Source of the DNA: Rhizobium leguminosarum bv. trifolii WSM2297
GTDB lineage: Bacteria > Pseudomonadota > Alphaproteobacteria > Rhizobiales > Rhizobiaceae
Length of the DNA stretch: 64,000 bases
NCBI RefSeq assembly: GCF_000271845.1
Contig: NZ_JH719395.1
Location: forward strand, 401,011 to 465,010
Direction: 5' to 3'
The notes beneath the pieces were generated by a model that saw only the letters and a list, made by a program, of their open reading frames with translations, made no database searches and had not been told where the DNA came from. This document shows positions 56,176 to 64,000 of this stretch, in pieces. The translations under genes and the position numbers were made by a program. Within the stretch, counting starts at the first letter, position 1, and every line of letters begins with the position of its first letter.

Positions 56176-59073
56176 TCAGAAGAAGCCACGGCGCTGCCAC
56201 CAGCCGGCTTTCTTCGGCTTGCCGTCTTCGCCTTCGGCGTTTTCGCCGCGGGTGGATTTCACCGTCGGCTCGGAGGAGGTGATGTTGGATTCGCGGTTGG
56301 CGCGAACCGGCTTTGCCTCTTCCGGAGCCTCTTCCTGAACGGGTGTTCCGAGATCGGCGGCGGCTTCCACCAGTTCCGGTTCGGCCACGGCCGCTGGAGC
56401 TGTCTCTACCACTGGCTCCTCGACCGGCGCTGCTGCGGCTTTGCGACGGCCGCGGCCACGGGCCGGCTTCACATCCTCGGCGACAACAGCCGCACCCTCG
56501 ACAACAGCGGCCGCAGCCTGGCTTTCGCCTGCCTGCTCGGCAACCGCTTCGACAGTTTCGGCTTCTTGAGGAGCGCCGTCGTTCGAAACGTCGTCGCCTT
56601 CGCTCTCTTCGCCGCCCTCGTCACTGCCATTGTCTTCACCGGCTTCACCGGCGGTCAGTTCGGAACCATCCTCGGCGCGGTTGCGGCGGCCGCCACGCTT
56701 GCCGCGACGGCGGCGCTTGCGGCGCTGCGATTCCTCGCTTTCAGCCAGTGTCTCGGGCGTGCCTTCAGCGGTTGCATCAGCTTCGCCGCCCTCGTCGTCG
56801 CCGTCTTCATCCTCATCGCCGGCTTCGCCTGCTGTCGATGCCGGCTGATCCGCATTGCCGTTGCGGCCGCGCCGACGCCGGCGGCGCTTGCGCTTGCGGT
56901 TTCCATCACCTTCGCCTTCCGAGCGTGCCGCGACGGGACGTTCGGCGGCGGCCGGCTTTTCTTCGAGTTCCTCGTCTTCGTCCTCATCCATTTCAATGAC
57001 GATGTCGTCGTCGTCATCCTCAGGAATGGCTGCGAAGTTGAAGAGCGTCTCGATCTTGACCGGGTTCTCCACGGCCTCGCCGCGATCGATGGCGAAATGC
57101 TGCGCGCCGACCGAACCGTCGGCATCGATGACGATAGCGACGCCGAAACGGTTTTCGTAATCGATGATCGTCTGGCGCTTGTGGTTGAGCAGGTAGAGCG
57201 CAATGTCAGGCGTGGTGCGGACGCTGATGTTGTGCGTGGTATTCTTGAGCAGATATTCCTCGATGCCGCGCAGGACATGCAGCGCGACGGAGGACTGCGA
57301 ACGCACATGGCCGCTGCCGCCGCAATGCGAGCAGACCTGGGTGGTCGATTCGAGAACCGAGGCGCGGATGCGCTGGCGCGACATTTCGAGCAGGCCGAAA
57401 TGCGAGATCCGGCCGACCTGGATACGGGCGCGGTCGTTCTTCAGGCATTCCTTCAGCTTCTTCTCGACAGCACGGTTGTTGCGCTTCTCTTCCATGTCGA
57501 TGAAGTCGATGACGATCAGGCCGGCAAGGTCGCGCAGGCGTAGCTGGCGGGCGACTTCGTCGGCAGCCTCGAGGTTGGTCTGCAGCGCAGTGTCCTCGAT
57601 CGAGTGTTCGCGCGTCGAGCGGCCGGAGTTGACGTCGATCGACACCAGCGCTTCCGTCTGGTTCATGATCAGGTAGCCGCCGGACTTCAGCGTTACCTGC
57701 GGCTGCAACATGCGGTCGAGCTGGGCCTCGATGCCCGAACGCGAGAAGATCGGGTGGATGTCGCGATAGGGCTGAACCACCTTGGCATGGCTCGGCATCA
57801 GCATCTTCATGAAGTCTTTCGCTTCACGATAGCCTTCTTCGCCGGAGACGATGATCTCGCCGATATCCTTGTTGTAGAGGTCGCGGATCGAGCGCTTGAT
57901 CAGCGAGCCTTCCTCATAGACGAGGCAGGGAGCGGTGGACGCCAGCGTCAGCGTGCGCACGTTTTCCCAAAGGCGCATCAGATATTCGAAATCGCGCTTG
58001 ACCTCGACCTTGGTGCGGTTGGCGCCGGCGGTGCGAAGGATGACGCCCATGCCCTGCGGCACCTCGAGCATGCGCGCGATCTCTTTCAGGCGCTTGCGGT
58101 CGGCAGGGTTGGTGATCTTGCGGGAAATGCCGCCGCCGCGTGCCGTGTTCGGCATCAGCACGGAATAGCGGCCGGCAAGCGACAGATAGGTAGTAAGAGC
58201 TGCGCCCTTGTTGCCGCGCTCTTCCTTGGCGACCTGCACGAGCAGGATCTGGCGGCGCTTGATGACTTCCTGGATGCGGTACTGCTTGCGCGGCTTGCGC
58301 TGCACGCGGTCCGGCACTTCTTCCATCGCGTCTTCGGCGCCGACGGATTCGATGACTTCCTCTTCGCCGTGATCGTCATCGTCGTCGTCATCATCGTGGC
58401 GACGCTTGCTGGTATCGACGTCCTCGGAGATCTCGTCGGTTTCTACCATCGCGGCCATCGGGCCGCCGGTCGAGCCGTCATCCTCGTTATCGACGTTCGC
58501 AGCGCCTTCGGCCTCGACGTCAGTCGGAACAGCGTCCTCGGTCGCAGTCGTTTCTGCAGCTGGCTCGGCAACCTTCTTGCGGCTGCGGCGCGGTCTTGCC
58601 TTCTTGGCCGGAGCTTCCTCGGTGGACTCGGCCGCTGCCGCGGCCTCCACCGCTGCCGGCTCTTCCGTGACGGCAGCCGTTTCCGGCGCCTCGGCCGGCA
58701 CAATGCCGACATCCGGCTGATCCTGCTTGGACAGATCGACCATCGGCGCGGTTTCGACGTGCTCGACGTCTTCGTCGCGGCGATGCTCCTCGGCTTCGGC
58801 ACGAAGCAGCGCCTGACGGTCGGCAAGCGGTATCTGATAATAATCGGGATGGATTTCGGCGAAGGCCAGGAAGCCGTGCCGGTTGCCGCCGTAATCGACG
58901 AAGGCGGCTTGCAGCGAGGGCTCGACCCTCGTTACCTTTGCAAGATAGATGTTGCCGCGGATCTGCTTCTTGTGCTGCGACTCGAAGTCAAATTCTTCTA
59001 TGCGGTTCCCGCGAACGACAACGACGCGCGTCTCTTCCTCGTGAGACGCATCGATAAGCATTTTGTCTGCCAT
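56176..59073 (-). CDS. rne: Ribonuclease E
   Basis: A 965-residue endoribonuclease central to mRNA turnover and rRNA processing. The N-terminal S1 domain is interrupted by a long acidic/Ala-rich insertion (about residues 100-260, including a run of Asp), as in other alphaproteobacteria. The catalytic domain has ALVSIDVNSGRSTRE and LIVIDFIDMEEKRN with the metal-binding Asp residues. The zinc link is CSHCGGSGHV. The C-terminal 250 residues are low-complexity, acidic and Arg-rich (KRKRRRRRRGRNG), and would scaffold a degradosome. GAGGAG precedes the ATG. Confidence 0.96.
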   Translation of the reverse strand: MADKMLIDASHEEETRVVVVRGNRIEEFDFESQHKKQIRGNIYLAKVTRVEPSLQAAFVDYGGNRHGFLAFAEIHPDYYQIPLADRQALLRAEAEEHRRDEDVEHVETAPMVDLSKQDQPDVGIVPAEAPETAAVTEEPAAVEAAAAAESTEEAPAKKARPRRSRKKVAEPAAETTATEDAVPTDVEAEGAANVDNEDDGSTGGPMAAMVETDEISEDVDTSKRRHDDDDDDDDHGEEEVIESVGAEDAMEEVPDRVQRKPRKQYRIQEVIKRRQILLVQVAKEERGNKGAALTTYLSLAGRYSVLMPNTARGGGISRKITNPADRKRLKEIARMLEVPQGMGVILRTAGANRTKVEVKRDFEYLMRLWENVRTLTLASTAPCLVYEEGSLIKRSIRDLYNKDIGEIIVSGEEGYREAKDFMKMLMPSHAKVVQPYRDIHPIFSRSGIEAQLDRMLQPQVTLKSGGYLIMNQTEALVSIDVNSGRSTREHSIEDTALQTNLEAADEVARQLRLRDLAGLIVIDFIDMEEKRNNRAVEKKLKECLKNDRARIQVGRISHFGLLEMSRQRIRASVLESTTQVCSHCGGSGHVRSQSSVALHVLRGIEEYLLKNTTHNISVRTTPDIALYLLNHKRQTIIDYENRFGVAIVIDADGSVGAQHFAIDRGEAVENPVKIETLFNFAAIPEDDDDDIVIEMDEDEDEELEEKPAAAERPVAARSEGEGDGNRKRKRRRRRRGRNGNADQPASTAGEAGDEDEDGDDEGGEADATAEGTPETLAESEESQRRKRRRRGKRGGRRNRAEDGSELTAGEAGEDNGSDEGGEESEGDDVSNDGAPQEAETVEAVAEQAGESQAAAAVVEGAAVVAEDVKPARGRGRRKAAAAPVEEPVVETAPAAVAEPELVEAAADLGTPVQEEAPEEAKPVRANRESNITSSEPTVKSTRGENAEGEDGKPKKAGWWQRRGFF

Positions 59074-59601
59074 GTAAGCTGAGCTCCTCGGCGTGGCCGC
59101 GAGAGCGCATTCCCGACTGCTGTTGAAACAGAAAGAATGCGGTCCGTCGTGGCCGCGCCGGATAATGAAAGTCGCGCCTGATGCGAGGGGGAGGGCAGCA
59201 GCCAGACCGCAACCGGAACCATTTTGGTCCGGGGCCTGTACACTTCAGATAAAACCTGCTGCGAAACCATCAACAACCAAGCGTGATCGACAAATACGAA
59301 GACCCGTTCGGGTCCGATGAGTTTGCTCCCTGAGAGCGTGGTGGCTGATCCACCAATGAATTCCGACAATGAGCCGGAAAATCAGGATCCAGTTCTAAGG
59401 ATGAAGCGCATGAGACGGCGGACGATGACCGGTGTGGCGCCAGGTCCTGATCTGGCTGGCAGCCTTTGCGGCGACTCTATCCCGTCAACACTTTACCCTA
59501 AAATTCGTTGTATGTTTTCCGTGTCACAATAGCAAGGGAAAAGCCAAATGTGCCATAATATTGATGGATTTCGTAACGCATAGAAGCTGGGGATAAAGCG
59601 A
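59074..59601. other. Divergent upstream region of rne and the amidase gene
   Basis: This stretch holds no supported gene. Small hairpins occur near 59213 (CCGG-AACC and GGTCCGG) and near 59301 (GACCCGTTCGGGTC). They would be in a long rne leader if transcription starts near 59250-59300. A long structured leader would be consistent with RNase E autoregulation known in E. coli, but no experimental or sequence proof is available here. Confidence 0.4.
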
Positions 59602-60954
59602 TTGCGATTCGGCAGGCCGCAAAGGGTGTTTCGTCCAGGCGACGTTCGACGCGGCTCGGTCGACTCCATCGCGGTACAGATAGGGTGTGGCGGTTTATTG
59701 TTTAAGAGGGCTCGGATCGCGGCGAACTCCGCAGTGCGGCGATCGACATTCGCAAAGCGGATTCTGACGGCGCTTCTGGCCGTCAGTCTGCTGCCGGCCG
59801 TTGCCGGTTCCGTCGAGGCCAGGGATCCGCTGCTTGCCTATGGCGCGCGCATCGTCGGCGATGATGCAAGGAGCCGCATCGTCATCGACTTCGATCGCGA
59901 ACCGCGCTTCTCCGTCCACTATATCGCCAATCCGGAACGCATCGTCATCGACCTGCCGGCGACCGCCTTCGGTTTTCCGGCCAAGGATCTCGCCGCCCGC
60001 GGCCTGTTCAAGGATATCCGCTACGGCAAGATGGACGAGGAAAGCGCCCGTATCGTCCTGACGACCGCAGGGCCGGTCAAGCTGGCGCTCGCCAAGGTGC
60101 AGGCCGACGAGGCCGGCAAGGGGCATCGTCTCGTGCTCGACGCCGAGATGATCGATAAGCAGGCCTTCGCCGAACTGGTCAAGACGCAGTCCTGGAGCGA
60201 CCAGAGTGAGGCGGCCCAAACGACGAGCGCCATTCCGGCCCCTGAGAAAACCGCTCCCGGCGATTTCGTCATCGCCGTCGACGCCGGCCATGGCGGTATC
60301 GATACCGGCGCGATCGGCGTCGACACCAAGACCGAGGAAAAGCAGGTCACGCTTGCCTTCGCCAAGGCCCTGACCGAGCGGCTGAACAAGGAGCCGGGCA
60401 TCAAGGCTTTCCTGACGCGCGAAGACGACGAGTTCCTGTCGCTGTCGCAGCGTGTGCTGATCGCCCGCCAGAACCATGCCGGGCTGTTCATTTCGCTGCA
60501 TGCCGACACGCTGAAGCAGAAGGATATCCGCGGCGCCACCGTCTACACGATCTCCGACAAGGCATCCGACAAGCTCGCCGCCGACCTGGCGGAACGTGAA
60601 AATCTTTCCGACCAGATTGCCGGCAAGGAGACGGTCGCCGAGCCGCCCGAGGTCGCCGATATCCTGCTCGATCTGACCCGGCGCGAGACCCAGGCCTTCT
60701 CGATCTCGCTGGCCGAGAGTGTGCTGAATTCGTTCAAGGACCAGGTCGGCACCATCAACAATCCGCACCGCCATGCCGGTTTCCGCGTGCTGCAGGCCCC
60801 TGACGTGCCGTCGATCCTTCTCGAGCTCGGGTTCCTCTCGAATGCCGAGGATGAGAAATTGCTGCTTGACGAGACCTGGCGCGGCAAGATCGTCGGTCTT
60901 TTGACCGACGCAGTGAAGCGCTACCGCGCCGCCGTCATCGCCAATGGCGGCTAA
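59602..60954 (+). CDS. N-acetylmuramoyl-L-alanine amidase (AMIN + Amidase_3)
   Basis: An exported Zn-dependent amidase that cleaves the peptide stem from peptidoglycan during cell separation. A hydrophobic export signal lies near residues 53-72 (RILTALLAVSLLPAVAG). The AMIN domain follows (about 75-180). The catalytic domain has VDAGHGGIDTGAIG (first Zn His), FISLHADTL (His), and LLELGFLSNAEDE (catalytic Glu). The family resembles AmiC. The start is uncertain: the longest frame begins with TTG at 59602 behind GGGGAT, and later starts would remove a basic leader of about 50 residues. Confidence 0.9.
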   Translation: MRFGRPQRVFRPGDVRRGSVDSIAVQIGCGGLLFKRARIAANSAVRRSTFAKRILTALLAVSLLPAVAGSVEARDPLLAYGARIVGDDARSRIVIDFDREPRFSVHYIANPERIVIDLPATAFGFPAKDLAARGLFKDIRYGKMDEESARIVLTTAGPVKLALAKVQADEAGKGHRLVLDAEMIDKQAFAELVKTQSWSDQSEAAQTTSAIPAPEKTAPGDFVIAVDAGHGGIDTGAIGVDTKTEEKQVTLAFAKALTERLNKEPGIKAFLTREDDEFLSLSQRVLIARQNHAGLFISLHADTLKQKDIRGATVYTISDKASDKLAADLAERENLSDQIAGKETVAEPPEVADILLDLTRRETQAFSISLAESVLNSFKDQVGTINNPHRHAGFRVLQAPDVPSILLELGFLSNAEDEKLLLDETWRGKIVGLLTDAVKRYRAAVIANGG

Positions 60955-61318
60955 GGCCGGCGGCCCCATAAATCCATAGGGGTTTCGGGTCGGCGGGGTC
61001 CATGAAAACAAAGACTTAATCTGCGTTACATGACTCAAATTCTGAGCAGCATGTCTCGGATTGGCGGCGGGGGCGGGCGTTGCTTGGATGTGACAGTCCT
61101 GATGAAACGCGCCCGCAGCGGTGAATGCGGCGGGCCGAGCCCTATTTTCCTCACAATCGCGCCGTTACTCCGGCTTATGTTTCGTAAGCCTTGAGCGCGG
61201 AATCGGCTTGTGGCGGTAGCGCTCATGGAGTAAGCCGCGCAACGTGCAAATTGCCTTGATCGGTGCAATCGCTGCGTTCTGAGCCGATTGAAGATCGAAG
61301 AGACCGGTAGCTGAAAAT
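60955..61318 (+). other. Intergenic region before mrcA
   Basis: No supported gene is seen in these 364 bases. The part next to the amidase stop has a C/G-rich imperfect repeat (CCCATAAATCCATAGGGG). The part near 61150-61318 presumably carries the mrcA promoter and leader, but I could not find a convincing -35/-10 pair. Confidence 0.35.
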
Positions 61319-63778
61319 ATGGTTAGACTTTTTGGATATTTCTTCGGAATGGCCTGCGTCCTGTTTCTGGTCGCGGCGGCGGGTGTTGCCATCTATCTCG
61401 CCAACGTCGCGAAGGATCTCCCGGACTATGCCGTTCTGAACAGCTATGCGCCGCCGGTGACCACCCGTGTCCATGCCGGCAACGGCGCTCTGATGGCCGA
61501 ATACGCCAAGGAAAAGCGTCTCTTCCTGCCGATCCAGGCCATCCCCGACCGCGTCAAGGCGGCATTCCTGTCGGCTGAGGACAAAAATTTCTACAATCAT
61601 CCGGGCGTCGATCTCACCGGTCTCGGCCGCGCCATCCTCGTCAACCTGCAGAATTTCGGTTCCGGCCGCCGCCCCGTCGGCGCGTCCACAATCACCCAGC
61701 AGGTCGCCAAGAACTTCCTTTTAAGCTCGGACCAGACGATCGACCGCAAGATCAAGGAAGCGATCCTGTCCTTCCGTATCGAGCAGGCCTACAGCAAGGA
61801 CAAGATCCTTGAGCTCTACCTGAACGAGATTTTCTTCGGCCTGAATTCCTACGGCATCGCCGGTGCCGCGCTCACCTATTTCAACAAATCCGTCACCGAG
61901 CTGACCGTCGCCGAAGCCGCCTACCTGGCATCCTTGCCGAAAGGCCCGGCCAATTATCATCCTTTCCGCCATCCGGAGGCAGCGCTCGAGCGCCGCAACT
62001 GGGTGATCGACCGCATGGTCGAGAACGGATATGTCAGCCAGAGCGACGGCGAGGACGCCAAGAAGCAGCCGCTCGGCGTCACGGCCCGTACGACCGGCCC
62101 CTCGCTTTTTGCTTCGGACTATTTCGCCGAAGCCGTGCGTCGCCAGCTGATCGACCAATATGGTGAGAAGGTCCTCTATGAGGGCGGCCTTTCGGTGCGC
62201 ACCTCGCTCGATCCGCAGATGCAGCTCGCTGCCCGCAAGGCGCTGCAGGACGGTCTGGTGTCCTATGACGAGCGCCGCGGTTTCCACGGCCCGATCAAGC
62301 AGATCGATGCAAGCGGCGACTGGGGCAAGGCGCTTGCTGATATTCCCGCGCTCTCCGACGTGCCGGAATGGCGGCTTGCCGTCGTGCTTGCCGTCTCCGA
62401 CAGCAACGTCGACATCGGCCTGCAGCCGGCCAAGGATGGCAGCGGCAAGGTTTCAGCCGACCGTCAACGCGGCACGATCGAAGCCAAGAACATGCAATGG
62501 GCCTTCCGTTCGGCCGACGGCGCCCGCAAGTCGACGAAATCGCCTGTCGGCGCGGTCGCTCCCGGTGACGTTGTCTATGTCGCAAAGCTCGGCGACGATG
62601 CGTCGACCTCCTATCGCCTGCAGCAGCCGCCGAAGGTGCAGGGCGGCCTGGTCGCCATGGATCCGAAGACCGGCCGCGTGCTCGCCATGGTCGGCGGCTT
62701 CTCCTATTCGCAGTCCGAATTCAACCGCGCCACGCAGGCGATGCGCCAGCCGGGCTCCTCGTTCAAACCCTTCGTCTACGCTGCCGCGATGGACAATGGA
62801 TATACACCGGCTTCCGTCATCATGGATGCGCCGATCGAGATCGTCTCGGGCGGCCAGGTCTGGAGGCCGGAAAATTACGGCGGCGAAGTCGGCGGCCCGT
62901 CGACGCTGCGCTCGGGCATCGAGCATTCGCGCAACCTGATGACGGTGCGCCTCGCCAACGATCTCGGCATGAACATCGTCGCCGAATATGCCGAGCGCTT
63001 CGGCGTCTATGATCACATGCTGCCGGTTCTCTCCATGTCGCTCGGCGCCGGCGACACCACGGTGCTGCGCATGGTCTCGGCCTATTCGGTCATCGCCAAC
63101 GGTGGCAAGCAGATCAAGCCGACCTTGATCGACCGCATTCAGGACCGCTACGGCAAGACGATCTTCAAGCATGAGGAGCGCCTCTGCGAGGGCTGCAATG
63201 CCGGCGACTGGCAGAACCAGGAAGAGCCCAATGTCGTCGACAACCGCGAAACCGTTCTCGACCCGATGACCGCCTATCAGATCACCTCGATGATGCAGGG
63301 CGTCATCCAGCGCGGCACGGCCGCCGGCAAGATCGATCTCGGCGGCCGCGACGTGGCCGGCAAGACCGGCACCACCAACGACGAGAAGGACGCCTGGTTC
63401 GTCGGTTTCACCCCGGATCTGGTCGCCGGCCTTTATATGGGCTTCGATACGCCGGCCCCGCTCGGCCGCGGCGGCACCGGTGGCGGTCTCTCCGCCCCGA
63501 TCTTCAACGAATTCATGCAGGCTGCCGTCAAGGATGCGCCAGAATCGAAATTCGTCATCCCGCCGGGCATGAACCTGATCTCGATCGACCGCAAGACCGG
63601 CATGGCCGCCGCCGATGGCGATCCGAACACCATCATCGAGGCCTTCAAGCCCGGCACCGGCCCGGCCGACAGCTTCTCCGTCATCGGCATGGACAGCACC
63701 ATGGCGCCGGAAGAGATCCTGAAGACTTCGCCGCAGGCAAACCAGGCCGTCCAGACCGGCACGCCCGGCCTCTTCTGA
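61319..63778 (+). CDS. mrcA: Penicillin-binding protein 1A
   Basis: An 819-residue bifunctional peptidoglycan synthase. One N-terminal membrane helix (residues 6-28) anchors it. The glycosyltransferase domain has catalytic Glu87 (LSAEDKNFYNHPGVD) and GASTITQQVAKN. An OB-like insert precedes the transpeptidase domain. There the nucleophile is Ser480 (PGSSFKPF), followed by a HSRNLM motif and KTGTTNDEKDAWF. It polymerises and cross-links glycan strands during elongation. It lies downstream of the amidase and upstream of prfB, an order common in rhizobia. Confidence 0.96.
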   Translation: MVRLFGYFFGMACVLFLVAAAGVAIYLANVAKDLPDYAVLNSYAPPVTTRVHAGNGALMAEYAKEKRLFLPIQAIPDRVKAAFLSAEDKNFYNHPGVDLTGLGRAILVNLQNFGSGRRPVGASTITQQVAKNFLLSSDQTIDRKIKEAILSFRIEQAYSKDKILELYLNEIFFGLNSYGIAGAALTYFNKSVTELTVAEAAYLASLPKGPANYHPFRHPEAALERRNWVIDRMVENGYVSQSDGEDAKKQPLGVTARTTGPSLFASDYFAEAVRRQLIDQYGEKVLYEGGLSVRTSLDPQMQLAARKALQDGLVSYDERRGFHGPIKQIDASGDWGKALADIPALSDVPEWRLAVVLAVSDSNVDIGLQPAKDGSGKVSADRQRGTIEAKNMQWAFRSADGARKSTKSPVGAVAPGDVVYVAKLGDDASTSYRLQQPPKVQGGLVAMDPKTGRVLAMVGGFSYSQSEFNRATQAMRQPGSSFKPFVYAAAMDNGYTPASVIMDAPIEIVSGGQVWRPENYGGEVGGPSTLRSGIEHSRNLMTVRLANDLGMNIVAEYAERFGVYDHMLPVLSMSLGAGDTTVLRMVSAYSVIANGGKQIKPTLIDRIQDRYGKTIFKHEERLCEGCNAGDWQNQEEPNVVDNRETVLDPMTAYQITSMMQGVIQRGTAAGKIDLGGRDVAGKTGTTNDEKDAWFVGFTPDLVAGLYMGFDTPAPLGRGGTGGGLSAPIFNEFMQAAVKDAPESKFVIPPGMNLISIDRKTGMAAADGDPNTIIEAFKPGTGPADSFSVIGMDSTMAPEEILKTSPQANQAVQTGTPGLF

Positions 63779-63796
63779 CCGCCGCCTGATTTTTGA

Positions 63797-63830
63797 ACGC
63801 CCGCGCGGCCTTTACATCCGCGGCGGGCGT
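63797..63830 (+). terminator. Likely terminator of mrcA
   Basis: ACGCCCGC (from 63797) and GCGGGCGT (to 63830) form an 8-base-pair stem with extra inner pairing, 18 bases after the mrcA stop. The following TCTCTAG has only a weak T content, so it may be an imperfect terminator. Confidence 0.45.
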
Positions 63831-63837
63831 CTCTAGA

Positions 63838-63881
63838 GCAATTCCAGCAAAAGTGCGCAGCGGTTTTGCGTCCGGAATTGC
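63838..63881. repeat. Palindromic mosaic repeat with GCAATTCC arms
   Basis: GCAATTCC (63838-63845) pairs with GGAATTGC (63874-63881). Inside, CAAAA pairs with TTTTG around GTGCGCAGCGG. The inner core matches that of the repeat downstream of dnaE (35591-35634), while the arms differ. Confidence 0.65.
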
Positions 63882-63933
63882 GTCAACAAAGACGTCCACC
63901 AGCACTTGAAGACCGAGACAGAGAAGCAGGAAA

Positions 63934-64000
63934 ATGCGAGCCGAAATCGAAAACGTGGTCGATGAAACCAAGCAGGCTATCACCCTGCTGAGGAGGCATC
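63934..64000 (+). CDS. prfB: Peptide chain release factor 2 (5' part)
   Basis: The first 22 codons (MRAEIENVVDETKQAITLLR, then RH) match the N-terminus of rhizobial release factor 2, which ends translation at UGA and UAA. AGGA lies just before the ATG. The last visible codons are CTG AGG AGG CAT C, which matches the pattern of the programmed +1 frameshift site of prfB: an internal Shine-Dalgarno-like AGGAGG three bases before CTTTGA. The slippery codon and UGA would fall just outside the window, so this cannot be confirmed. Confidence 0.88.
   Translation, partial: MRAEIENVVDETKQAITLLRRH

Noticed and set aside
1..64000. CRISPR arrays, prophage genes, secretion or conjugation clusters
   Set aside because: No regularly spaced repeats, cas genes, phage structural genes or transfer genes were seen. 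Known housekeeping genes fill almost all of the window.

Overview
The window is a gene-dense, GC-rich stretch of an alphaproteobacterial chromosome, most probably from the Rhizobium etli/leguminosarum group. The order nuoA-N, birA, rnj, mce, proS, lolCD is typical of rhizobial chromosomes. So are divK-pleD-rpmG and the many palindromic intergenic repeats of RIME (rhizobial intergenic mosaic element) type. Nearly all genes are housekeeping. The accessory material is limited to a tRNA-bounded scar, a broken IS110-family element, an orphan antitoxin and repeat elements.

Layout. 1-4500: the end of a phytase-like esterase gene, an aldo/keto reductase, a cupin, a methyltransferase, a hypothetical gene and a glutathione peroxidase. 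4500-5291: a 777-base segment bounded by 15-base copies of the tRNA-Val 3' end. 5279-6008: tRNA-Val and two tRNA-Asp genes. 6256-25830: a continuous NDH-1 (complex I) operon with all 14 nuo genes, two extra genes inside it, and a tail of birA, rnj, mce and a DUF1467 gene. 25831-26422: a regulatory region with a probable alpha-r9-type small RNA on the minus strand, a plus-strand terminator and the proS promoter. 26423-29763: proS, lolC, lolD. 29801-31125: a RIME repeat and a frameshifted IS110-family element. 31126-38427: a DUF5680 gene, a 28-codon membrane peptide, dnaE, an L,D-transpeptidase and dinB.

38529-42318: a HAD-like gene, DUF3572, divK-pleD (cell-cycle and cyclic-di-GMP signalling), a candidate non-coding RNA and rpmG. 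42411-51363, all minus strand: MFS transporter, DUF983, rnr, topA, dprA, plsY. 51421-53663: pyrC-pyrB, where the PyrC homologue lacks its metal ligands. 53843-56035: an AidB-like dehydrogenase, a RIME repeat, and vapB with a ruined vapC. 56176-64000: rne, a cell-wall amidase, mrcA and the start of prfB. The window ends within what looks like the prfB programmed-frameshift signal.

How the genes work together. The main theme is respiratory complex I. A 90-residue exported protein and a helix-hairpin-helix protein sit inside the operon, and the latter's C-terminal domain is duplicated as a tail on NuoE. Two RNA-degradation nucleases (RNase J, RNase E), RNase R, pyrimidine synthesis, peptidoglycan assembly and DNA metabolism fill the rest. 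The points most worth a second look are the tRNA-Val attachment-like scar, the non-catalytic PyrC, the vapBC locus cut by a RIME repeat, the structured region upstream of the IS110 transposase, and the candidate small RNAs. I found no CRISPR array, prophage or large novel multi-gene system.
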